Below, piece after piece: positions 1 to 14,508 of a stretch of DNA of 64,000 nt. The position numbers and the translations under genes are program-made. The DNA lies in contig LR746272.1 of NCBI GenBank assembly GCA_902729315.2, positions 6,511,827 through 6,575,826 of the forward strand, written 5' to 3'. The notes under the pieces are model-generated. The model was not told where the DNA came from and did not search any database. It saw only the letters and a list, made by a program, of their open reading frames with translations. How positions within the stretch are numbered: the first letter of the stretch is position 1; each line of letters starts with the position of its first letter. This DNA comes from Spirodela intermedia (taxonomy: Eukaryota; Streptophyta; Magnoliopsida; Alismatales; Araceae).

Positions 1-453
1 TTCGCAGGTGCTGTCCAAGGACGAGATTGAGGACGACTTCCTCGCGATGACTGGATCTAAGCCGCCCCGGCGGCCCAAGAAGAGGCCGAGGAACATCCAA
101 AAGCAGATAGAGGTGAGGCGACGCCGCCTATGATCGCCGTCTGCAACTTGGATTCGTCTTCCTTTCCCGGGGCTATCTATCCTTCTTCATACTTTTTCTC
201 ATCCAAAATTGTCTTCCTGGTTGATGAGTGTTCCCTTTTTCTGTACAGATGATCTACCCCGGTCTGTACCTGTGTGAAATCACGCCGGAGTTATATCGGA
301 CTTCTCAAGGTAATCCGATCAAACCCTCCCTCTCAATCTCCCCATTTCCTGATTCCTCCGTCTGGGTGTTGATGGAGGGGAGCTTCTCCCTCTTCTTCTT
401 CTTCTTCTTCTTCTTCTTCCCCTCCCTTCCCAGATAAAAAGCAAGTGCGCTGA
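1..453 (+). CDS. DUF1639 family protein, C-terminal part (3 exons, 5' end outside window)
   Basis: Exons read as 1-112, 249-309 and 434-453, each bounded by GT/AG, ending at TGA 451-453. The first visible exon begins in frame with SQVLSKDEIEDDF and continues through a basic stretch (KPPRRPKKRPRN) to NIQKQIE. The next exon gives MIYPGLYLCEITPELYRTSQ and the last DKKQVR. The order 'basic PPRRPKKRP, then FPGL-L-EITP-Y' is the C-terminal signature of plant DUF1639 proteins, which have no established biochemical role. The N-terminal part and promoter lie upstream of the window. The last exon is very short; its 20 nt restore frame exactly after the phase-1 exon, which supports the model. Family call is confident; function is unknown. 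Confidence 0.85.
391..419. repeat. (TCT)n microsatellite in last intron of the DUF1639 gene
   Basis: An uninterrupted run of TCT/CTT triplets lies just before the last splice acceptor (AG at 432-433). It probably serves as, or expanded from, the polypyrimidine tract of that acceptor. Confidence 0.9.
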
Positions 454-622
454 AGATTGCCCATCTGCAAGAGGATCATTCCAACGATTTGGGCTGTGTG
501 CGATGGTGACATGCTCGGAATCGCTTGGTTTGATGGCAGCTGCTCTCCGTATTGTAACTCTTTGTCGATCTGTAAATTTCAGCTGAATAATAATTTATAA
601 CCCCTCCCCAGAAGTTTGATTG

Positions 623-656
<34 letters not shown>
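623..656. repeat. (ATC)n microsatellite
   Basis: About eleven consecutive ATC/CAT triplets downstream of the DUF1639 stop codon, probably in its 3' UTR or flank. Confidence 0.9.
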
Positions 657-663
<7 letters not shown>

Positions 664-1881
664 CTGTCCTGCTTGTTTAATTGGCCAGCTTCTGCCGTTC
701 CCATTCATGATTTCTACTTCATGTGCGTGCGGAAGCATCATATCAAGGTCATACAGAGTTTTTAGGATCAGGGAGTTGCCTACCCCATTTTGAGGCAGAT
801 CTGATGAAAGAACCGAGATCATCCTCCTCCCTCTGCGATTATCAACAGATTATCTACTAATCCAGAACCACCGGGGACTCTTGAGGTATTAATTAATCCA
901 CCATGGCATGCTGATCGCTCGCCCCTGGGTCTCATTCTTGGATGAAATAATCCTCGGAGCATCAGAATCGGCGCATTGGATGAACGCCGCCATTGATGCA
1001 AGATCGATCATACCCTCTGCATATTATTCCGAATCTTACGGCCTGAGAATCCCAAATTCTTTTTTTATTTTTTATTTTTGTTTTTATAGATTACCCACCT
1101 GGCCACATTTTAGGATGGATAAGAATCTCGGTATCCACATTGATTTTATATATTGACAGATAGATTGAGGACTGTTAGCATTTCATGTTCTTCTTCTACA
1201 GCTGTTGGTATCCTCTGCTCTTGGTGAGTCCACTCCCCTTCCCTGCCGGCCTGAGGGATCTTAGAGTCTGTGCTATGGGTGTTAATGGGCCGATAAAGCC
1301 CATGAGCCAGGCCAGCATAGCTGCTCTGGGCCTAGGCCTGGGCCTGGACCAGAGTTTTGTGTTTCTTTTAAATGAAGGAATCGATGAACGATGGTGGTGG
1401 GTTCGTCGTTGACTGTTGACCACGTTGACGTCGAAGGTTCACGCGTCCGCGCAGTTGAGTCAGCGTTGCCGCGGGCCTTCGAGTTTGGATTAATAGGCGA
1501 GGGCAACGTGGCTGGGAGCCACGTACGCTGATGGCCACTTTTTGCGAAAGAACCCCGAAAATGTTAAGATATTTAGAATATACCCCTCAGGGGGGGGCCC
1601 GGCACTCTTGACTAGAAGGGTGTATCCGTAAATGCTGACGAGTTGTCGTGTCCGACCGTCTGAAAAGACGTGCTGACTACAAGGCCTCACTAAGAGGCCT
1701 AGTCAACTGCCTACCAAAACAAATGGAAGCACGGGTTTTTTACAATAGAACCCATTCTTTAAAAAAATTACAATTAAATCTTATTTTTAGTAAAATTGCA
1801 CTTCATAGCATAACTCCTATACATATAAATTACAGTTCATAAAGGCAGACTGCGCTGACCTCGCCTTCCTCCACCCCCTCC

Positions 1882-1885
<4 letters not shown>

Positions 1886-1918
<33 letters not shown>
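1886..1918. repeat. (CT)n microsatellite upstream of kinase gene
   Basis: About 16 uninterrupted CT dinucleotides, roughly 340 bp upstream of the kinase ATG. CT/GA tracts are common in plant 5' flanks and 5' UTRs. Confidence 0.9.
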
Positions 1919-1920
<2 letters not shown>

Positions 1921-2257
1921 ACTCTCGCTTTGTCTCTCTGTCTCTCTTCTTCCTTGGGGTCGGTCGGGGGGTGGTGCTGCAGGAGGCCATGACTGTTCTG
2001 TTGGGAGCTCCGGAGTGGGGGAGGAGGAAGGAATGAGGAGGGGGACGGAGGAATTGGAGCGCTTGCCGTCGAATTCAAATATGTTATTCAGGATGAACAT
2101 TCTGGAGACCGCCAGCGGCGGCGGGTTCTGAGCCGCGCCGCCAGTCGTACCTTCTCCCCCCCGGTGGGTTCTCCGAGGAGGCTATGATTGGATTCAAGGA
2201 GCAGGAGGCCGGAAGAACGCCGGGAGATCAGAATCGGGGGTCTCTCGCCGCCTGGTG

Positions 2258-4912
<2,655 letters not shown>

Positions 4913-7020
4913 GTGCTGGATTCATTCATAGTGACCCCTAATGCGTATGTTCATTGGACAATCATGGGTATGGTGCTAGATATATATAATTTTTTTCTTC
5001 TTCCAGCTATTTTTTTTTCTCTCCTTTCCACCTTTAGTAGTTTTACTTGAATAAAGGCAGCATTTTTGGCTTAGGAGGTTCTGAGGTTTCCCTTGAAGAT
5101 CTCGTTCCTCTCTTTAAGTCTTCAGCGTTTTCTTCTTCTTCCTCTTTCCCTCATTATCTTCCTTCTTCCTGTCACCCTGTACATCCAAAAGAAGAAGCTA
5201 GATGATGTCTCATTTCCTGCATGGTAAGGGAGCAAACAAGATTTGATGAAGAAAGAAGAAGATATATTAATTAAACTTTTTTCTCATTAGTGCTATTTTT
5301 TTTATTGTACACGTTCTTGATTATGCAAGAAAAACAATAAAACTAATTATATACTAATTATATAGATTTAAATAATATGCATAAGAATAAAACTATATCA
5401 TACAAATGTAGTTTTGTGAATTCTCTAGTCATCTAGCTTGATAGTTGCTTGTATGACCTTCAATTTTTAAAAATCATTATGACCAACTTTACATCTTATT
5501 GAATGAAGTGTATGTTTGGAACTTGAACCTCTCTTGTGCTTGTCTTTTCTCCCATAGAGGTTGACTAGCATAGATATGTATATGCTACCATCTTCTAATT
5601 AATAGTTAAATTTTCATTTACGTTAAATTTAAGTATTTTGATGTTGACAAATAATACTAAAAAATAAAAAATGGAACAAAAATATGCTATTCTTGCACTA
5701 ATACTTGGATGAAGATCTAAATGGTTAAATCGAGTTGATTTGTTGTTTTCATATATTTTTTACTCATAAAATAAAAAAATCTTCAATAAGTATATATATC
5801 TTATATAAAAATATAAGAAAAAATTTAGATTGAAACAAAAGAAAAAGATTTAGAAAGAAAAGTTCACCTAGGCCTTTAGTGGTTAACATCAGAAACTATT
5901 TCTAAGTCATTCAACTTGGTGGGTCAACACAACTATTTCTAAGTTAAAATGGAGAAGAAGGAAATGTGACTCAACTATTGCTATGTTAAAAGAGAAAATG
6001 TGTGTCTACCCATGTGTCAACTCAATTACATGCATATCAAATCTTAATGGCTAGAGAAATAAAAGTTCTCTTTTGACATACTAAATATCTTATAACAACT
6101 TAACACTCATTATAAACTCCATAACTAACAATCAATCTTCTAACATAAGATGTTAACAAAATTAGAAATTTTCATGCAAACTATATAACAACCTAGCCAA
6201 GTGGGTCAAATAAATAATTTTCATTGCAAATTTTATTGTAGGTTAATATAGGGGTCATTTCAGAAAATCTTTGATTGATTAAATCTTAAAGGTTTGGATT
6301 GTAGTAAAGTTTCTTGATTTTATAAAAAGTTATCCTAAGAGTTTTCAAAGCATGCCTAAAGACAACATTAATCCAATTACTTTGTGCTGAACCTTATCAT
6401 TCTCTTTTTAGTGCAAGTACAACAAGATCCTTAGGTTTCTTTACTATGAAAGCCAATCAAATCATAGAACTGATTCATACAACTACATGGATCATTTGCA
6501 AGTATTACAATATTACTCTTGTATGTGAAAGTACTTTGTAGAGTGGTACTATTGAGGAGAAAATGCAAGCTAGTGACTTTTTTGTGTATTCATGTGTTGA
6601 CCCATTTGTCAACTCACTTAATATAGACTAAAAAGAAACAACCTAAAACTACTAAAAAATAGAAAGATATTTTAGATAAATCACCATTCTCTTGGTAGTT
6701 TATCTAGCCTAATTTGGGACTAAAAAGTTAAATCCTTGCACTAGTTCGTGTGCTTCATCCTCTTTTATCTCTATTTAATTCTTTAACATAATTCATCTCT
6801 AAAAAATACATCTAATCTAAATCCAATATTAAATATTTCCAATTTGTTAAGATCAATATTCTTAATGCATCTTACTTTCAGAATAATTCTGATGAATAAA
6901 GTTCTCAATACTTGTAGTGACCAAAACACTATATTAAAATATATTTTATTTTAACCTTTGACAATACCTCTAAAATACTTATTATTTTATTATTTTAATA
7001 ATTTACATTCTCATTCTTTG
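4913..7020. other. Intergenic, AT-rich, no gene seen
   Basis: Downstream flank of the kinase gene, passing into very AT-rich DNA that leads to the copia element. No open frame with recognisable domains, no RNA gene and no long repeat were seen. Confidence 0.6.
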
Positions 7021-7183
7021 TGAGGAGAGAGAAAATAATATTGGAAATGAAAAGAAGATAGAAGCCTTATACAACCACCATCAAGTTAGAGTGTAGAGAT
7101 CAAAAGTTCTAAACTTAGAGTAAGAGGAATTTAATTGAGGACTATTGAGAGCCGTATATTTATAAGTTGTGCTTCCGAGGACA
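7021..7183 (-). repeat. 3' LTR of the copia element
   Basis: Starts TG at 7021 and ends CA at 7182-7183 on the plus strand, giving the TG...CA ends of an LTR in either reading. Its first ~50 bases match 12014-12066 closely, and the 12014 copy abuts the primer-binding site, which fixes this boundary. The inner boundary at 7183 is inferred from the CA end and the adjacent purine-rich element-sense sequence. Confidence 0.7.
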
Positions 7184-10100
7184 TCTCAGTCAAGAATTAG
7201 TTGAGCCTGATGCTTCTAGCATATAAAATGACAATCAACTTCAATATGTTTCATCTATTTAATAATCAAGATTATAAGTAATATGGAACATAAATTGATT
7301 GTCGCAAAAGAGACACATAAGTTGAGGATGAAAGAAGTAAAACTCTATAAAAAACTAGCATATTGAACTAAGTTTGCATGCAAGACTCTCCATAATTTGA
7401 TATTCTAATTCAACACTAGATAGTACAATCATTTATTACTTCTTGCTCTTTTAATAGAAAATTTTCCTTTAGAAAGATGTAATAACCAGCAATAGAGCAT
7501 TAATCGATAATAGAACTTGTTTAATCATCATTAGAATGATCATGAACATCAAGAGAAGAAGAAGACTTGTACAAAGGTCCTCAATTAAAATGTCCCTTTA
7601 GATACTGAATGATTCTCATGATTGCATCCCAAGGAATAGTATGTTGATTGATCATAAATTAGTTGACACACTTGTAATAAAAGCAATGTTAGGATGAGTC
7701 AATGTCAAGTAATTCAATCACCCCACCAAGAGACATAACTATCATAGACCTCAAAAGCATCACCTAAATTTGAAAATAACTTGACTTTTGAATCCATCAA
7801 TATTTAGAGAAGTTTGGTGCCAAACATCTATATATTTTGTAATAAATCAATCACATATTTTCATTATTTGATAACTAGGCCCTCAAAAGAGTGGATAACC
7901 TCAATGTCTAAAAAATGCCGAAGTTGACTCAAATATTTGATCACCACTTTCCTCTAAAGAAAAATCTTGAAATAAGAGATACTTTGTTTATTATTACTCG
8001 TTAAAATCTGTCATCAACATAGATAATTGAAAACTAAATAATGTAACCCACAATAATGTGATGATAGAATATGGTAGGGTCAAAAGCACTATGATGAAAA
8101 CTAAAATCTTGAATCAACCTACATAAATAATTAAATTAATTTTGAGGAGACTATTTCAACCCATAGATAGATTATTATAGATAGCACATAAAATATAATG
8201 AGTTAGCTAAATCAAAACTAAGAGGTTGCTCTATTCTTCTTCAAGATCACCATGAAGAAAAATATTTTTCACATTCAACTAGTGAAGAGGCAATGAGAAA
8301 TGAACTTTAAGCACCAACAAGATACAAATTGAAGTAAGCTTTGCCATAAGGGATAAAGTCCTAGTATAATCTTATCTATATATTTGAGAAAATCTTTGGG
8401 CCACCAAACAAGCTTTGAGGAGATCAATATAACCATATGTAGCCATCTCGGTCGTGAATACCTAGTGACAACTCACCACAGGAGTTGACAAGGGATGATG
8501 AACTAAACATCAAGTTGAGGTACAACGAAGAACCTCAATCTCCTCCACCATTGCAACATGCCAACTAAGGTGATTTAGTACTTGAGAAATGGTATTACAA
8601 CAGAAACAAAGGATGTGCTGAAAAGAAGATATGATATGATGGGGTGAGATGAGAATATGAAATAAAGTCGAAAATAAAATGTTTTGTATATGAACGAGGT
8701 ACCTTCTATTATAAGGTGATTGAAAGGTTGAGGTTTGACAACAAAGATGATACACTTGAGGCTGGTGGTGTTTGGCATATAAGGAAAGGTATGGGTAGAG
8801 AATCATTTGACAAAGAAGGATCAACAGCCAAGGGGAGTATGGGTGATGAAAGAGAAACTTGTGACACATGAAGATAAGAAAAAGATGCAACTAGTAAAGA
8901 AAGAGACTTAAAAAATATCGACAAGATAGGCCCAAAGTTACATGAAGAGAGAGAAGTAGTTGTAGATGGTCTCAAAAAAGGAGATCCTTCAAAGAAGGTA
9001 ACATTTGCAGATACAAAATGATAATGAGTCAAAGGACAATAACAATGGTACCCGTTTTGAAGGTGAGAATAACCAAAGATAATACATTTCATAGATTTAG
9101 GTGTAAGCTTATTCAGACCTAGTCCAAGCTGATGAACAAAGTATACACAACTAAATATGCGTGAAGGTAAATGAAAAAGAGGGTGGCATATAATTAATAA
9201 GATAGACATAGTGAAGACGGTATCCTCCTAAAATTACAGAGGCACATAGGTGACATAAGAAGGGTGTGAGTAATATGAACAGTATGATAAAACTTGAGTT
9301 CAACAATACTATTATGCTGAGGGGTATGTAGACAATGAATGTCATATTACTAGAGAAAGGTGGTCATGGGTAAGTTAAAATACTCATATGTATTATCTAA
9401 ATGAAAAGTGCAGATGGTGGTGGTAAATTATGTATAAACTCTTACACAAAAAAGTTATAATGATGATAAATAGTTCAAACTGATCTTTCATAAGATATAC
9501 TCATGTAAGACATGAGTAATTATAACTAAAAATAATAAAATATCTATAACTAATTATGTAGAAATATAGCTTGGACCCTAAATGTTGGAATTGACAAGTT
9601 CAAAAATGAGATGTAATTTTAGGACACAAACATGAAAGAAAGATTGCCTTATTGTACTTTCTAAATTGACAAGAGTCACACTTGGGTGTAGACAAACTTG
9701 ATAAACTAAGAAACAAACATTTGAACTTTGAAAGAGAGGAATGCCCAAATCAACTATGAATTTAAAACATAGAGACACTAGCACAAATCATGGGATATAA
9801 AGGATGTAAGTAATAAAGATCACCACACACAACTCCTTCACCAATCTTGTTCCTAATCTTCAAATTTTACACAACAAAAAATTCAGAAAGAAATGTAACA
9901 TATGCACTATGTATGTGGGCAAGGGAACTAATAAAAATAAGGTTGAAATGAGTTTGGGTAACATGTAAAATAGATGTAAAGGGAAGGCAAGATAATGACA
10001 AATAATTTTAAATTTTAAGAATTGAAGTTCTTGATCTATCAACAAAGATGAGTAAAAGATGAGTATGATTCAAGTCGTAGGAAGTGAAGTAGAAATACAT

Positions 10101-12000
10101 ATGAGAGATATGATGGGTGATATCTGAATCAAAGACTCATGGCTAAGACATACTAATAGATGTAATGTTGGAGCAGTATATGACTGAGTCATAGATGACT
10201 AAGATGAAGGCTAATTAATAAAAGTAAAGACTCAAGATGGTGTAGAGTCAAAGATACAACTAGAGTTGTAATGTGCTGAGATAAATACTGAACAATCATA
10301 CATGCTTAGAGAACCCATTACACCTCTTCCTCAATCATGATAGAACCAAGAAGAGTAGATAGAGCCAATGGTCAAGTTGGTGGATGTGTAGTAGTCTTAT
10401 TTGATGCAGCAGCATGAACATGTGGCTACCCATGAAGCACATAACAATAATTTCAAGTGTAGCACCTCCAATTGCAATATGAACACTCAAGATGTTGATC
10501 AAATTTACTATGCTTGCCATCATGTGTACCTTCATCACATCTCCGATCTTTATAGTCACAAGAATGATCACCATTAAAAGAAGTAGCAAAAGATGTGACA
10601 AAGGCAAAGGACTAAGGCGATGGAGAGGAAACTGCTAAAGTAATAGGCGTATGAGAGAAATAATGAAAATCTTCAACAAGAGAATGAACTTTTGATTCCG
10701 ATAGGAATTGATTACATGCATCATTATATTATGCTAGAAGACCTCACATAAAGTTGATGACACTAGAGTAATTCTATTGACACTACATTATTGTAAAAAT
10801 GACAAATAGTAGCATCAATGAAGTAAGTTCCTGCTCAACCTGAACAAATGCTCCAAAATACTCTACCAATGGCCGATGCGCCTTCTGCATCTTATAAAAC
10901 TTGGCTTGGACATCATATTGACAGATGAGATTGTTGACGTAGATCAATCTAAGATGATCTCACACCTACCGACACATATCAAAGTCATGTATGATCTTAT
11001 GTACATGAGACTCTAGAGAGGCTCATAAAGAGCCTAATAGACATTGATCATTATGGTTCCATTTTCAACATGCCTCAAGCTTTGTCGGTGGATTCTCCAT
11101 GATGAGAGGTGATAGATTATGTCCAGCTAGATAAATATAAATAATATTGTAGGACGACTATTGCAACTTGATAAGTGGCGAGTGACGATAATCAACTCCC
11201 GATGAATAAGGAGCCGGATGCACTCTAAGCATTGTAGGAACTCCCGTAGATGTCTCCCCACCCATAGATGTTTCAGAACTCCCATAGATGTCACCCTGCC
11301 CATAGATGTTTCGGAACTCCTCAAATCGTCACACATAATGAAGAAGTAACATACGGGGGAGTCCTTAGGCACACAAACATGCCACTATTGGAGATGTACA
11401 CCCGAGATGCCCTAGGACACAAAAGGGTACATATGCCCTAGGATGCGCGCTAAGGCACAGAAGACGACAGGTGGGCCCGTAAGGTCGTCTTGGGGAACGA
11501 AGGAGCCTGGAAGAGGGTTAACCAGCTGGAGGGCATTGATGGGCGTGTTGGCCATCCCTAGGAGGTGTGCTGATGTGCATGCTGGCACGTCGGCTCGCAT
11601 GGGCCGCTACGTGCGGAGGCAAGGGCATGTCAAAGCATGCAAGTTTTGTGGCTGGGCACTACGCATCTTGTTTGAGGCAAGGGCGCACAAAGCACGTCGT
11701 ACTACACACTATTGTGTGCAGTGATGCACGGTGGTGGCACGTCGTGCCCTAGGGCCGGCGCGTGGCACTAATGACACACCGTGCGACGACGATGCACGAT
11801 GCTTTTGCGTGCGATGATGCATGGTGCATGTGTGGTCACGTGCATTGGTGGGCCGGCACTTGGGGGCGCTGAGTAGGAGAGCGACGTAGTGAGGTGGCCG
11901 TGCCCGAGGTGACGAGGAGATGGCTACCAGAGAGGACCTATGAAAACGACGATGGAGTGGTGGCTGAAGAGACGGCGGCGCCGATAGAAAACCCTAACCT

Positions 12001-12013
12001 GGCTTTGATACCA
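12001..12013 (-). other. tRNA-iMet primer-binding site of the copia element
   Basis: On the minus strand this reads TGGTATCAAAGCC, close to the TGGTATCAGAGC primer site used by most plant copia elements, and it directly abuts the LTR end at 12014. Confidence 0.8.
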
Positions 12014-12066
12014 TGAGGAGAGAGAAAATAATATTTGAAATGAAAAGAGGGCGGAAGCCCTATACA
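12014..12066 (-). repeat. Truncated 5' LTR stub
   Basis: About 53 bases match the outer end of the 3' LTR (7021-7073) with a few substitutions. After about 12066 similarity stops abruptly, so roughly two thirds of this LTR has been deleted or replaced. Confidence 0.7.
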
Positions 12067-13041
12067 TATGGGGTGGAAGTCATCTTATGAACATTTAAGC
12101 TTGGAACTCAAGGAGAATCTTATCCGATAAAATGATCAGCCCTCTAATATTTTGAAGACAAGATTTTACAATATTTTTGAAATGATCATGAATAGATAAT
12201 TGATCATCCTCTATAGATATGACAACTAGCATAAGTGGTTTCTCTTGGCAGATTTTTGGTACAATATGAGAAAATACTTCTATCAACATGAATCAATATG
12301 AAGCTATCCATAGTTCACCACCTTTGAAGCTCATTTCTTTTGTCACAAGGACATCAATGTGGAATATATAGAGAGGTCATGAAGAACGAGAGAGGTTTGC
12401 CTGTAGACCTTGAATGAGAACCAATATAAAGACTCAATAATACAAAGAGTTCTTTGTTGATCCACATGTAATAGAGGGGGTGGTATTTGACATGGGTTTT
12501 TGAAAGTTTTAATGATTGCAACTTTGTGGAAAATATTTAATAAACATTAAAAATGCTTGGCATGCTTGCTTTTATGTTGTATGACCTATTCAAAATCCTC
12601 CAGATGAATGGAAGGATAAACTCTAAAATACACCTAATTATTTGCATAATCTTTTGCTTAAAATATATGGGCAACACCATAGAGTGGAGAACATTGCCAC
12701 AAGAAGATAATCATGCATGCTGGTTATTTGTCATAGCTCTATCACTTCTAGGGAAAAATGATGAAATAACCAATCCCCTTTGAAAGAATCAATCTTAGGT
12801 GCATCTTCCATGTATAGTTGATGAATATTCATCACTATTATTTTTATGAATTGCTAAAAGTGGCTGAATCTCATTCCTTAACTTTTGGATATTGGTAGGC
12901 AGCATGTCGTTATTTAGTGTTTGAGTGGTGTAATCTTTTTCCAAATATTTGGGGAGATGGAGAGAGATGTTTGTGATTTTACATAGTGAACATAAGTTTT
13001 TGAAATGCAGCGAGTCTAAGGAAGTTCATGGGTTCTCCAGT

Positions 13042-13044
<3 letters not shown>

Positions 13045-13080
<36 letters not shown>

Positions 13081-13115
13081 CTCACTCACTCACTCACTCA
13101 CTCACTCACTCACTC
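13045..13115. repeat. Compound microsatellite (CT)n then (CACT)n
   Basis: Sixteen or so CT units (13045-13077) run directly into about nine tetranucleotide CACT units (13080-13115). Confidence 0.95.
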
Positions 13116-14104
13116 TTTGTTTCTTATTTTCACTTGATACTATGAAGAAGTGATAAAGAAGAGTTATAAGACTAATGATAAGATAATGAGGATATAAAAT
13201 GCATGACAAGATTATAAATAACTAAATTACTTAAAACAAGTAACTTAGTTTTGAGTTTTGCATTGGATCTAATGAGTTAAAAAAAATAGATTGGGTTAAG
13301 GTCAATTGTTTTTCAGAAGATCTAAAAGATAATTGATTGATGTGGTTAAGGAATTGCCAATGATTAAGGCACTCCACTATTAATAAGTCAATTAGATGTA
13401 AATTAAGTAGGTTCTCTCTCTATAATAATCACTAATTATGAAATTGAGTGACCTATCTACATATCACACAACAACAACATTGCAAGGTAATATATTAAAT
13501 AAGTAAAAAAATTAATTTAGAAAGAAAGATGATTTAGAAATAATCTTATTGCTGGAATAGACTCCTAGGTGATTGAGAAACATACTTTGAATTTAGAACC
13601 CAATTGTGAATAGTTGACCTAACGTTGACTAATTTGGTTGACTATAGACCAACAAGTCAACAATTGACCAACGTTTGACTATTGACCGAGCTGACCTGGT
13701 TAACTGGGTGGACTGACTTGAATTAGGTGAGACAAATTGACACAGACCAAACAATCTAGAATGATTTGGACTGAAGGAGGTGGTCTGAGACGATCAAGAC
13801 CAACGAGGCGGTTTGTCTCAGGCCAGGTTGCCGAATTGGTTTGGACTGAACAGAAACGGGTCATTTGGGTGACATATCTGGGTTTATGAACCTGTAGGGA
13901 TTTAACTCTTAGTAAAATGAGAACGACAACTCGTTCGGAAAGGGCGGATCAGGCGGCGGCGGAACGAGCAGAGAGATGAATGAAGGAATGGGGGCGGTAG
14001 CGACAAACAGAGGTGACAGTGGCAGATGGTGGCAATGGTTGCAGTGATCAACGGTGGCAGATGATGATAGGGGGCGGACGAACGGGGATTAATGGCGGTG
14101 GACG

Positions 14105-14260
14105 GGTGGCTGGATGACAAGCATCAGGAGATGAAGGCGACGGAGATGGCGGACGGTGGCTGCATGACGAGCGGCGAGAAATGAAGGTGGCGGAGATGGC
14201 GGATGGTGGCTGAAGGACGGCGGCTACATGGTGGGCAACGGGAGATGAAGGCGGACGACG
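14105..14260. repeat. 50-bp GC-rich minisatellite, about 3 copies
   Basis: The segment starting GGTGGCTG recurs at 14105, 14155 and 14205, each followed by gatgaaggcg- and gagatggcgg-like blocks. Copies differ by scattered substitutions and a short insertion in the third. Confidence 0.75.
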
Positions 14261-14508
14261 ACGAGATGGTTGGCTTTCACAGCCTCTCTGTCTCCTTCCC
14301 TCTCTCTCCCGCTCTGTGTCCTAAATGGGTCTGAGCCGGTACAGTCGACGTGGCCCAAGGTTGCTACTGCATTCCCCACAGGTAAATATACAAATATAAA
14401 GTGTTACAATGCTATTCTCGAATATAATATTTTAATAAGAGTATTTAGAGTATTTACGGGAACGATGCTGATCCAGGAGTCAGTCGTCTGCTTTGTCGCT
14501 GGGGAACA

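Larger units (their letters stand above)
454..2257. other. Intergenic: DUF1639 3' flank and kinase 5' flank
   Basis: No gene is recognisable here. The stretch holds the 3' UTR/flank of the DUF1639 gene with an (ATC)n run at 623-656, and then the 5' flank of the kinase gene with a (CT)n run at 1886-1918. Short open frames on both strands have no recognisable domains and are low complexity. A segment around 1425-1500 is rich in TTGAC/GTCAA cores, which resemble W-box elements of stress-responsive promoters; this is only a motif match. Confidence 0.6.
7021..12066 (-). mobile_element. Degenerate Ty1/copia LTR retrotransposon
   Basis: The element reads right to left. Next to the 5' LTR stub (12014-12066) is a tRNA-iMet-type primer site at 12001-12013. 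A CCHC-like gag knuckle remnant lies at about 10420-10530, a GAG-pre-integrase stretch at 9578-9784 (reads LGIPLFQSSN, cf. the usual LGHPS), and the integrase C-terminus at 8709-9209 (CVYFVHQLGLGLNKLTPKS, then VSANVTFFE). Reverse transcriptase follows at about 8160-8460 (LNVKNIFLHGDLEEE), its YVDD box near 8005, and the RNase H end near 7235 (MKHIEVDCHF). The 3' LTR is 7021-7183. Domain order gag-INT-RT-RH defines copia. Frameshifts and stops interrupt every domain, so it cannot be autonomous. The region 11400-12000 is much more GC-rich than the rest. At about 5.05 kb it is near normal size for a small copia element. Confidence 0.85.
12067..14508. other. Intergenic: AT-rich flank, microsatellite and GC-rich minisatellite
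   Basis: No gene is recognisable. AT-rich to about 13600, then progressively GC-rich up to the hydrolase gene. Contains a compound microsatellite (13045-13115) and a 50-bp minisatellite (14105-14260). A cluster of TTGAC/GTCAA motifs occurs at about 13610-13720. Confidence 0.6.

Noticed and set aside
8510-10607. Series of minus-strand open frames of 60-166 codons
   Set aside because: They are fragments of the copia gag-pol interrupted by stops and frameshifts, not separate genes.
11443-11752. Plus-strand frames in the GC-rich part of the copia element
   Set aside because: No domain, antisense to the element, and explained by GC-rich composition.
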